The notes under the pieces are model-generated. The model was not told the origin of the DNA and did not search any database. It saw only the letters and a list, made by a program, of their open reading frames with translations. A stretch of DNA of 64,000 bases from Lewinellaceae bacterium (GTDB taxonomy: Bacteria > Bacteroidota > Bacteroidia > Chitinophagales > Saprospiraceae): positions 682,001 to 746,000 of the forward strand of contig JACJXW010000006.1 in assembly GCA_020636405.1 (NCBI GenBank), given 5' to 3'. How positions within the stretch are numbered: the first letter of the stretch is position 1; each line of letters starts with the position of its first letter. This document shows positions 15,861 through 23,419 of this stretch, piece by piece. Made by a program: the position numbers and the translations under genes.

Positions 15861-18203
15861 ATGAAGCAAATAGGATCTTTACTACTGCTCTTGTCTCTCT
15901 CTTTCCACTTCGCCATCGCCCAAAGCGGAGGAACCATCCGAGGAAATATTTACGATGAAGATACCGGAGAACCGATCATCTACGGAAACATTTTACTGGA
16001 AGGGACCAAGTATGGGACCAACACGGACTTCGATGGCTTCTTCAGCATCGGCAACCTGCCAGCCGGCGATTATTCCCTGAAGGCCACCTATCTGGGTTAC
16101 GACAGCCTGGTCGTGGATTTCACACTCAAGGAAGGGGGTATCGTATACAAGAGTTTGTATATGAAGCCCAGCGCGGTCAATCTCGAAACGGTCAACGTAT
16201 CGAGCCGCCGGGAACAATCGCGTTCCGACATTCAGGTCTCCAAGGTTACCGTCACGCCCAAGCAGATCCGTTCCCTGCCTTCTACCGGCGGCGAATCGGA
16301 TATCGCCCAATACCTGCCCGTACTCCCCGGGATCATCGTTTCAGGCGACCAGGGCGGGCAACTCTACATACGGGGGGGCTCGCCGGTGCAGAATAAGATC
16401 CTGCTGGATGGTATGACCATCTATAATCCCTTCCACTCTATTGGCTTTTTCTCGGTTTTTGAAACGGAGACCATTCGCAGCGTGGATGTCCTTACCGGAG
16501 GCTTCAACGCCGACCAGGGCGGGCGCATCTCGGCCGTCGTAGACATCAAAACCCGGGAAGGCAACAAGAAGAAACTGAGCGGCCTGGTTTCGGCCAGCCC
16601 CTTCCAGGCCAAGGCCCTGATCGAAGGGCCGATCAAAAAGCTCGAAGGGCCCGGCACGGGAAGCACTTCCTTTCTGCTGACCGGCAAGCACTCGTACCTC
16701 AACGAGACTTCAAAGGCCCTGTATAGCTATGCAGTGGATACCACCTTCTTTTCCTTCGCATCCAGGGATACGAATTTTCAGGATATCAAGAAATCCGATA
16801 TCGGCCTTCCCTATACCTATACCGATGTGTTCGGCAAAGTATCTTTTGTCGGGGGCAACGGGTCCAAGCTCAACCTCTTCGGATTCAATTTTACAGACCG
16901 CTTTGATTTCATCGGCCTGGCCAAACTGGATTGGCAAACCCTGGGCGCAGGAGCCAATTTCACCCTCATTCCTCCGAACTCCAACGTGATCATGGACGGC
17001 ACGGTTGCCATCTCCGATTATGAGATCATGCTGGAGGAAGCCGATGGCCGCCCCCGGAGAAGCGGCGTGAACAGCTATAACGCCAGCCTCAATTTTTCCT
17101 ACTTCGGCAGCAACAACCAGATCAATTACGGCTTTGAGTTCATCGGTTTCAATACTAACTTCGAATTCCGCAACGCCCTCGGCGTTCGCTTCCAGCAGGA
17201 GGATTTTACCACCGAACTGGCCGGTTACATCAAATACAAACAGAACCTCGGAAATCTCATCATCGAGCCCGGCATGCGCCTGCACTACTATGCTTCGCAG
17301 TCGGAAATGTCGGTTGAGCCGCGCATGGGCCTCAAGTACAACCTGACCGACTTCCTGCGCTTCAAATTCGCGGGTGGATTCTATTCGCAGAACCTCATCA
17401 GTACGGTCAATGACCTGGATGTGGTCAACTTTTTCATCGGATTCCTGGCCGGGCCGGAGTCGACCCTCTTCAAGCCGGGCTCCGGGCCGCGCACCCCGAC
17501 GGACCACAACCTGCAGAAGGCTTTCCACGCCATCGCAGGCCTGGAGATTGACCTTTCCGATAACCTGTTCTTCAACGTCGAGCCCTATCTCAAGAACTTT
17601 ACCCAGCTGATCAATATCAACCGCAATAAACTCAATGAAACGGATCCCAACTTTATCACGGAAACGGGCAAAGCTTATGGGATCGACTTTTCCCTCCGTT
17701 ACGAAAAAAGCGACCTCTACCTGTGGGGCACCTACTCTCTGGGCTACGTGCGCCGCGATGACGGTGTGCAGGAGTACCCCACCATCTTCGACCGCCGCCA
17801 CAACGTCAACTTCCTGGGCTCCTATGTATTTGGCAAAAATAAAAACTGGGAGGCCGGCCTGCGCTGGAACCTGGGCTCCGGGTTCCCCTTCACTCAGACA
17901 CAGGGATTCTACGAACAAAATGGTTATTCCGACCTCATTTTCACAGATATCCTCACCGGGAACTTCGACTTGGGAACCATACTCAGCGGTGATCTCAACG
18001 GCGGGCGCCTTTCCTACTACCATCGCCTCGACGCTTCCCTGAAGCGTTCTTTCGAGTTCAGCAGGGAAAGTAAGCTGGAAGCCACCCTGAGCATTACCAA
18101 TGTCTATAACCGCGATAATGTATTCTACGTAGACCGGGTGACGAACAGCCGGGTAGACCAACTGCCCATTCTGCCGAGCCTGGGCCTGCAGTTTACGTTC
18201 TAA
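15861..18203 (+). CDS. TonB-dependent receptor with carboxypeptidase-regulatory-like domain
   Basis: This is an outer-membrane importer energised by TonB. The 780 residues start with a signal peptide (MKQIGSLLLLLSLSFHFAIA). A CarboxypepD_reg-like domain follows (~24-105, GNIYDEDTGEPIIYGNILL). A plug domain covers ~130-230 (LYIRGGSPVQNKILLDGM, GGFNADQGGRISAVVDI). The beta-barrel ends in Phe (LGLQFTF). The RGGSPVQNKILLDG motif places it with Bacteroidota receptors of about this size. No SusD partner is adjacent, so it is probably not a classical polysaccharide-utilisation pair. The substrate is unknown. It converges with the nuclease gene at 18214, leaving 10 bp between stops. Confidence 0.92.
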   Translation: MKQIGSLLLLLSLSFHFAIAQSGGTIRGNIYDEDTGEPIIYGNILLEGTKYGTNTDFDGFFSIGNLPAGDYSLKATYLGYDSLVVDFTLKEGGIVYKSLYMKPSAVNLETVNVSSRREQSRSDIQVSKVTVTPKQIRSLPSTGGESDIAQYLPVLPGIIVSGDQGGQLYIRGGSPVQNKILLDGMTIYNPFHSIGFFSVFETETIRSVDVLTGGFNADQGGRISAVVDIKTREGNKKKLSGLVSASPFQAKALIEGPIKKLEGPGTGSTSFLLTGKHSYLNETSKALYSYAVDTTFFSFASRDTNFQDIKKSDIGLPYTYTDVFGKVSFVGGNGSKLNLFGFNFTDRFDFIGLAKLDWQTLGAGANFTLIPPNSNVIMDGTVAISDYEIMLEEADGRPRRSGVNSYNASLNFSYFGSNNQINYGFEFIGFNTNFEFRNALGVRFQQEDFTTELAGYIKYKQNLGNLIIEPGMRLHYYASQSEMSVEPRMGLKYNLTDFLRFKFAGGFYSQNLISTVNDLDVVNFFIGFLAGPESTLFKPGSGPRTPTDHNLQKAFHAIAGLEIDLSDNLFFNVEPYLKNFTQLININRNKLNETDPNFITETGKAYGIDFSLRYEKSDLYLWGTYSLGYVRRDDGVQEYPTIFDRRHNVNFLGSYVFGKNKNWEAGLRWNLGSGFPFTQTQGFYEQNGYSDLIFTDILTGNFDLGTILSGDLNGGRLSYYHRLDASLKRSFEFSRESKLEATLSITNVYNRDNVFYVDRVTNSRVDQLPILPSLGLQFTF

Positions 18204-18213
18204 ATGAGGGAAG

Positions 18214-20166
18214 TTACTTGACGATCACTTTTTCCACTTTCACCCCCTGTTCGCTCGATACCCTCATGAGGTACATCTGCCCCCCGGTAATGAACACCGG
18301 TAATTGCAGGGTGGCCTCTTGTCCGGACAGGGCTGCCCGCCAGGCCAACTGCCCCTGCAGGGTATAGAACTCCACGCTTTCCAGGGGCCCGCCGCTCCGG
18401 CTCCGGATCGAAATACTTCCACCGGCAGCCATGGGTTGAGAAAAGCGGATAGCCAGGGGCTCCGTATCCGGAGCGGCAGTAGTATTGACCGAACCCTCAG
18501 ATTCCAGAAAAAGGACAAAGCCATCGTGATCGGAAGACCGTTCCACCAGGAAAGGGTTATCGGCGTATGCCAGGGCATTGTCGGCGTTGCCCCTGCCGTA
18601 TTGCATGCCCCGAGCCTGCAGCCCGTATAGGGTAGAGGACAGGCACTGGTCGAGCACCTGGGCGCTGCCGTCAAAGACATAAGAGTACCGCTCTTCTGCC
18701 GGAAGCAGTTCCACCTGGTTGGTGAGCGGAGGGTTGACGATAGGCAGGGGCGGAAACTGAGCGCCGAGCGAGGCCCCTCCACGGATCTGGTTGGTGACAT
18801 CCACGTAGCCGTCGGTGAATTCATAGGCGTTGAAATCACCCACGACGATCAGGTTGCCGTCCTGTTGCAAGCTTTGAACCATATTGGCGACGGAAATGGC
18901 CTGCTGGTGGCGTTTGTTGCGCACGAAGTTGGCGTCCGAACCTTCGATGCCGATCAGGGAGCGCAGGTGCAGGTTGAGAACCCGGATGGGAGTAGGCGGA
19001 GAAGTGGGGAACAGCGCCTCGAGCAGTAATGGCGGCCGGTCGTGGAGCCTGCCGCCGAAGGTAAAACTTTCATTGGCGCCAAGTTGTCGCACCTGTACCT
19101 CCGCAAGGCCTGGCCGTGCCAGAAACCCCAGGTCGATCTCGCCGCCGCTGGGGATGAGGTAGGCCTGGTAGTTGGTACCCGGCGCTTCGAGGTTGATATA
19201 ATAGGCGAGGTCTTGTAGGACGGCCAGGCTGCCCACCTCCTGCAGGGCGAGGATGTCGGGCAAGCCCAATTGACGGTGGATGTACCGGGCCAGTTTTTGC
19301 AGGCGCTGGTTGGTGGTGGGCGTGTTGGCGAAAAGGCGCAACACATTGAGCGACCCAACGGTGAATTCCCCTGGGAGCGGATCCCGGGCAGCCTGCAATA
19401 CAGAGCCTCCGCTCACGGAGTAATTCAGTGGCAGGGCCAGCCAGAATCCTTGGTCGGCTTCCACTAATATGGCAGTGGCGTCGACTCTTGCCCCGGTGTT
19501 GATGAAGCGGTTGTTAGGGGCATTGAGGCCGTTGGGGTCCAGCCAGAAGATCTCCGGGTTGCCGTCCCAAACGGGGAGCCCAGCCAGCCCGGGGTGGCGG
19601 ATGCCCGGCTCCCGAAAGGGGCGCCGGCCGGAAGTGCTGAGGGGGGTGAGGTCAAAGCTGGAAGTGGGGCCGCTGGCCACCGCCGAAAACAGGGCCAGCA
19701 TATTTTCAACCCGCTCCAGGCTATGGACGGCAGAAGGCTCTCCTGAAGGGAGCTCTTCTCCCAGGATAACCGGGGCGGGAAGGGGAGCTCCGCCGGAAAG
19801 AAAAGTGAGCTCCAGGTTGGAAGAACTGAAGCTGGTAGTGCCGTCACTTTCCAGCACTCTTCCGGTAACGGTGACCACATCTCCCACCTGCCCGGAATAG
19901 GAAGTATTGACCAGGATCGCATCCGACGTAAGCGGATTGTTGTCGCTTCGCTCTGCCGGGCATTGCAGGAAGAAAAAACCATTCCCTTTGGCCGTTACGA
20001 TATTGGCCTCGGTGGTGACGATGTCAAAAGCATAAGGGCTGCTCGCGCCGGCGCCCTGTATTTCCCAGATCTCCAGAGATTGGGCGCTCAGGTTATTTAG
20101 AACCGTTACAAACAATAGGATGCCAGGAATTATTCTGAACTTTGTGCTCAACATTAATCCATTCAT
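18214..20166 (-). CDS. Secreted endonuclease/exonuclease/phosphatase-family nuclease with T9SS domain
   Basis: The 650 residues have a signal peptide (through LLFVTVLNNLSAQS). An OB-fold-like region at ~30-120 (VGDVVTVTGRVLES) matches the layout of ExeM/NucH-like extracellular nucleases. The endonuclease/exonuclease/phosphatase core spans ~260-550, with catalytic motifs ILALQEVGS (~307, Glu), VVGDFNAYEF (~443) and SSDHDGFV (~545, Asp-His). The C-terminal ~75 residues form a T9SS type A sorting domain ending KVEKVIVK. It likely degrades extracellular DNA for nutrient or phosphate acquisition. A second in-frame ATG at 20154 is also a possible start. Confidence 0.87.
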   Translation of the reverse strand: MNGLMLSTKFRIIPGILLFVTVLNNLSAQSLEIWEIQGAGASSPYAFDIVTTEANIVTAKGNGFFFLQCPAERSDNNPLTSDAILVNTSYSGQVGDVVTVTGRVLESDGTTSFSSSNLELTFLSGGAPLPAPVILGEELPSGEPSAVHSLERVENMLALFSAVASGPTSSFDLTPLSTSGRRPFREPGIRHPGLAGLPVWDGNPEIFWLDPNGLNAPNNRFINTGARVDATAILVEADQGFWLALPLNYSVSGGSVLQAARDPLPGEFTVGSLNVLRLFANTPTTNQRLQKLARYIHRQLGLPDILALQEVGSLAVLQDLAYYINLEAPGTNYQAYLIPSGGEIDLGFLARPGLAEVQVRQLGANESFTFGGRLHDRPPLLLEALFPTSPPTPIRVLNLHLRSLIGIEGSDANFVRNKRHQQAISVANMVQSLQQDGNLIVVGDFNAYEFTDGYVDVTNQIRGGASLGAQFPPLPIVNPPLTNQVELLPAEERYSYVFDGSAQVLDQCLSSTLYGLQARGMQYGRGNADNALAYADNPFLVERSSDHDGFVLFLESEGSVNTTAAPDTEPLAIRFSQPMAAGGSISIRSRSGGPLESVEFYTLQGQLAWRAALSGQEATLQLPVFITGGQMYLMRVSSEQGVKVEKVIVK

Positions 20167-20204
20167 TTGTTGTAGAGGAGTGAAATGCCATTTAAAACTT
20201 GCTG

Positions 20205-20708
20205 ATGAACAGGACTGAATATTCTTCCATTTTTGATAAAGGGCTGAACCCCATCCTCCAGGCCGCCATCACTTTCGGCGGGGTGATCGTCTTCATTTTG
20301 CTGGCAAAGTTAGTCAAACTAACCGGCTTGATCCACGTCCCCGACCGTTTTCCCTGGATGACGGCAGCTTCTTTTCTGCTTCTTTTCGCCGTGTTTAACA
20401 GTGTATTTTCTCTTTCGGCCGAGAATATGTTGAAATATTGGGGCAGGTCGGTCTATAGTTATCTGGGCCTTGCCGTTGCCTCCGGCGCCGTGGCAACCCT
20501 CTTTTCTTCTCTCTCCATTGATGAGGCCGGCTCTTACCGTTGGATCTATATTGTGCTCACTATTGGGTATCTCGTATTTCTGGCCATGGTGGCTTCCATG
20601 CGCCAGATCGTCGATTTCGCCCAACGGGAGGAGTGGAACCATCCCCGGATAAGGAGAGGCAGAGGAAAAAAGAATACCGGAGGGAATGGAGACTCCGAAA
20701 AGCAGTAG
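20205..20708 (+). CDS. Hypothetical four-helix membrane protein
   Basis: The protein has about 167 residues from the ATG at 20205; an in-frame TTG at 20199 would add two. Four hydrophobic segments are visible: AAITFGGVIVFILLAKLVKL, MTAASFLLLFAVFNSVFSL, YLGLAVASGAVATLFSSL and IYIVLTIGYLVFLAMVAS. The basic C-terminal tail (RIRRGRGKKNTGG) should be cytoplasmic. No family-specific motif is recognised. It is divergent from the nuclease gene, with only ~38 bp between starts. Confidence 0.75.
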   Translation: MNRTEYSSIFDKGLNPILQAAITFGGVIVFILLAKLVKLTGLIHVPDRFPWMTAASFLLLFAVFNSVFSLSAENMLKYWGRSVYSYLGLAVASGAVATLFSSLSIDEAGSYRWIYIVLTIGYLVFLAMVASMRQIVDFAQREEWNHPRIRRGRGKKNTGGNGDSEKQ

Positions 20709-20717
20709 TACCGGATC

Positions 20718-20884
20718 TAAGAAGCTGTTTGAATTTGATCCTCAGGTTTTCTTATGGCTGTTTTTCCGCCACTCTACGTTGCCAAAATCCTCATTTAGCG
20801 CTGCTAAACTCCGGTTTCGGCGCCTTGATTGGCGAAAAAACAACTCATAATAAATTCCCGAAACCAAATTCAAACAGCTTCTTA
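20718..20884. mobile_element. MITE-like 167-bp palindrome with perfect 20-bp terminal inverted repeats
   Basis: TAAGAAGCTGTTTGAATTTG at 20718-20737 is the exact reverse complement of 20865-20884. The inner arms also pair imperfectly (TTATGGCTGTTTTTCCGCCA against TGGCGAAAAAACAACTCATAA), down to the central TAGCGCTGCTA. The element has no ORF. The TA at each end could be a TA target duplication, as left by IS630/Tc1-type transposases. It lies between two + strand genes. Confidence 0.75.
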
Positions 20885-20956
20885 GAATTTTGTTAAATTA
20901 CCGTTTGCCGCCCACCTTGAAAGCTGTCGTGCTGTTATTTCATAAAAATCCGAGCT

Positions 20957-21514
20957 ATGCAATTCAAAACGATTTTCTGTTTGCTGATCTCCACGTTTGG
21001 CCTGTGGTCCTGCAATCAGGCGCAGGACAAAAAAGCTCCGGACGGACAAAGCGCCATGGCCGTTGAGCGAACCTTCATTAGTTTGGATGGGGATACGCTG
21101 CAGCCTGTCGAGAAGAGTGAAGCACAATGGAAGGCCGAACTGGAGCCCCAGGCTTTCCACGTTCTGCGCGAAGCAGGCACCGAGCGCGCCTTTACCGGTA
21201 ATTTTTGGGACAACAAGAAAAAAGGCATTTACACCTGTGCCGGCTGCGGCCTGCCGCTCTTCGCCTCCGATACCAAATTCAAGTCAGGTACCGGCTGGCC
21301 CAGCTTCTGGGAGCCCATCCGCCCGGAACACGTGCTGCTGAAGGAAGATAAGGCCTATGGAATGGTGCGGACCGAGGTGCTGTGCGCCCGCTGCGGCGGC
21401 CACCAGGGCCACGTCTTCGATGACGGCCCGCAACCTACCGGCCTGCGTTATTGCATCAACTCCGTTTCCCTGGACTTTGTCGAGGGCGCTAAGATGGAGG
21501 GGAAGAAGCCGTAG
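20957..21514 (+). CDS. msrB: Peptide-methionine (R)-S-oxide reductase MsrB, lipoprotein form
   Basis: The enzyme reduces methionine-R-sulfoxide in oxidised proteins. The 185 residues start with a lipoprotein signal (CLLISTFGLWSC, lipobox Cys), so the protein is probably anchored in the envelope. The MsrB domain spans ~50-180. It has two zinc-binding CxxC pairs (CAGCG at ~94-97, CARCG at ~145-148), the GWPSFWEP motif, GGHQGHVFDDGP, and the catalytic Cys in LRYCINSVSLDF (~165). Thioredoxin-like partners are not adjacent. It is preceded by the MITE-like element and followed by a palindromic repeat block. Confidence 0.95.
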   Translation: MQFKTIFCLLISTFGLWSCNQAQDKKAPDGQSAMAVERTFISLDGDTLQPVEKSEAQWKAELEPQAFHVLREAGTERAFTGNFWDNKKKGIYTCAGCGLPLFASDTKFKSGTGWPSFWEPIRPEHVLLKEDKAYGMVRTEVLCARCGGHQGHVFDDGPQPTGLRYCINSVSLDFVEGAKMEGKKP

Positions 21515-21685
21515 GGGGCGTGGGGAGGTTGGGGCGTTTGGACGTTTGGGCGTTTAGACGTGGGGAGGTTGGGACGTGGGGACGTTTGGACTTCTCCAAC
21601 GAACCCTAACGCCCCAACCTCCCAACCTCCCCACGTCCCAACCTCCCAACGTCCCAACCTCCCAACGTTCCCGTTCCCGTTCCCA
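21513..21685. repeat. Long imperfect palindrome of degenerate 7-8-mers
   Basis: G/T-rich units (GGGGAGGTT, GGACGTTTG, GGGCGTTTA) at 21518-21590 are followed by A/C-rich complements (CCCCAACCTCCC, CCACGTCCCAACC, CAACGTTCC) at 21603-21670. The block separates the convergent msrB gene and the - strand gene ending at 21687, and could act as a terminator-like hairpin. Confidence 0.8.
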
Positions 21686-21686
21686 C

Positions 21687-22307
21687 CTACCTCGGAAAAT
21701 AAACAGGGTGCTTAAAATTATACTCTTTAATAAAGTTCAGCGCTTTGTCCTTCTTTTTGCCCTTTGCCTTTTGATACTCCCGGAACAGATCCTCATCCCT
21801 CTGAAAAATGGCCTCTACCATTTTGGGTTTGAAGCGGAAGAAATCCCCCGTTTCGAAGTCCATGATGTAGAGTTTGCCTGAGCCTTCTTCCCGGGCGGCT
21901 TCGTATTTATCGCCGGGGTTGATAAAAGAAGAATAGGAGTCGACCACATCCACTTCCCTGAGCAGGCAGATCTTGCCGATCACTTCAAACCGGTGTTTCA
22001 GCCCATAGTACACCTGCCTGCCGTCGGAATAACCGAAGATCTCCCTGGGCTTCAAGTAAACGATCTCATTATTGCGGGGAAAGCGAAAATCTTCCTTGGC
22101 GAGCAGGAATTGAAAGAACTTGGGAGAACTGGCGTCGATATCGGTAATGATATCGGAGGGCTTTACCGGTTGGTTGCTTTTAAAGTCCTGCAGGCTGGTG
22201 TAAATGCCTCGTGCGAGTTGAAAGTCGTCGGTATAGCGGACCTTTTCCTGGGCGTGAAGAGCGGTTGCGCAAAGTACTGCAAGACAAATAACTATCTGGT
22301 TTTTCAT
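21687..22307 (-). CDS. Hypothetical secreted protein, 206 residues
   Basis: An N-terminal signal peptide is clear (MKNQIVICLAVLCATALHAQ). The mature protein has GIYTSLQDFKSNQPVKPSDI near 33-52, a motif often seen in Bacteroidota periplasmic proteins of unknown role. It ends in a Lys-rich helix (REYQKAKGKKKDKALNFIKEY) and NFKHPVYFPR. There is no sorting domain and no enzymatic motif, so location is probably periplasmic. It converges with msrB. Confidence 0.7.
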   Translation of the reverse strand: MKNQIVICLAVLCATALHAQEKVRYTDDFQLARGIYTSLQDFKSNQPVKPSDIITDIDASSPKFFQFLLAKEDFRFPRNNEIVYLKPREIFGYSDGRQVYYGLKHRFEVIGKICLLREVDVVDSYSSFINPGDKYEAAREEGSGKLYIMDFETGDFFRFKPKMVEAIFQRDEDLFREYQKAKGKKKDKALNFIKEYNFKHPVYFPR

Positions 22308-22466
22308 TGCTGTTGCATTTAGAATTCCTGTGCAATGGTCATACGAAATAAGCTGGCGGCAAATTATATTTCTTTCTACAATTAAAAAATCATTAACGGA
22401 TTAATCCCGAAAATGGCTATAATAGTGTTGGGAAAACCAACAGATCGCTCCCAAAACGCTCTATCT

Positions 22467-23318
22467 ATGTACACCACGTTAATTTCCACCGAAGATCTTG
22501 CCCGGCACCTGGAGAATCCGGATTGGGTTGTCGTCGACTGTCGCTTCAACCTGGCGGATACCGAAGCCGGCCGGCGCGCTTACCGCAACGGACACCTTCC
22601 TGGCGCCCGCTACGCTCACCTGGACGAGGGCCTCTCCGGGCCTATCGTTCCGGGCAAGACCGGCCGTCATCCGCTGCCGAACCCCGATGTTGCTGCTCTG
22701 CGTTTCGAACGGCTGGGCATTGGCAACGATGTACAGGTGGTTGCCTATGACGATTCAGGGGGCATGGTGGCTGCCCGTCTGTGGTGGATGCTCCGCTGGC
22801 TCGGCCACGATGCCGTTGCTGTACTGGATGGTGGCTGGCAGCGATGGATAGCGGAGGGGCGGCCGGTAGGGACGGCCATCCCTGAACCGCAACCGAGGGC
22901 ATTCATTCCCAAGCCCCGCCCGGGGCTCCTGATAGGCGTCAAAACAGTGGAGGAAATCCGCCGGCAACCGGAATTTAAACTGGTTGATTCCCGTGCCGCC
23001 GAGCGCTACCGTGGTGAGGTGGAGCCCATTGACCCCATTGCCGGACACATCCCTGGCGCCCTGAATTTATCTAATGCCGATACCGTGGGAACCGAGGGGT
23101 GTTTTCTGAGCGAAGAAAACCTGCAACGCCACTTCCGGCAAGCCCTGGGCGAAACGGATGCGTCCCATACCGTTTTCTATTGCGGTTCCGGTGTCTCCGC
23201 CTGCCGTAACATCCTGGCCTACAAGCACGCAGGACTGGGAGATGCTTTGCTCTATCCGGGCTCCTGGAGCGAATGGATCACCGATCCGAGCCGGGAAGTG
23301 GAAAGGGGGAGTGTTTGA
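22467..23318 (+). CDS. Two-domain rhodanese-type sulfurtransferase
   Basis: The likely start is the ATG at 22467 (MYTTLISTEDLARHL); the longer frame from 22413 adds 18 residues unlike the family. There are two rhodanese domains. The first (~5-130, VDCRFNLADTEAGRRAYRNG, YDDSGGMVAARLWW) lacks a catalytic Cys. The second carries the persulfide loop FYCGSGVSACRN (~237-248). This matches SseA-type thiosulfate or 3-mercaptopyruvate sulfurtransferases. The loop CGSGVSA is close to the mercaptopyruvate class, but the substrate cannot be fixed by eye. It is probably cytoplasmic. Confidence 0.9.
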   Translation: MYTTLISTEDLARHLENPDWVVVDCRFNLADTEAGRRAYRNGHLPGARYAHLDEGLSGPIVPGKTGRHPLPNPDVAALRFERLGIGNDVQVVAYDDSGGMVAARLWWMLRWLGHDAVAVLDGGWQRWIAEGRPVGTAIPEPQPRAFIPKPRPGLLIGVKTVEEIRRQPEFKLVDSRAAERYRGEVEPIDPIAGHIPGALNLSNADTVGTEGCFLSEENLQRHFRQALGETDASHTVFYCGSGVSACRNILAYKHAGLGDALLYPGSWSEWITDPSREVERGSV

Positions 23319-23382
23319 TTGGGTGGGTTGAGTTAATTGGCAATATCATCTACCTCAACCCAATCAACATAATCAACCAAAT
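23315..23382. repeat. Imperfect palindrome of degenerate heptamers
   Basis: TTGATTGGGTGGGTTGAGTTAATTGG is answered by ACCTCAACCCAATCAACATAATCAACC about 15 bases later. The motif CCAATCAAC is shared with the block at 13358. It lies between the rhodanese and BNR-repeat genes. Confidence 0.7.
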
Positions 23383-23419
23383 ACCCTATCTTCATGGGCC
23401 AGAAAAAAACGAATTGGCC

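Noticed and set aside
16710..18161. Long - strand ORF of 483 codons opposite the TonB receptor
   Set aside because: Antisense of a well-supported receptor gene; the composition is typical of reverse-frame translation.
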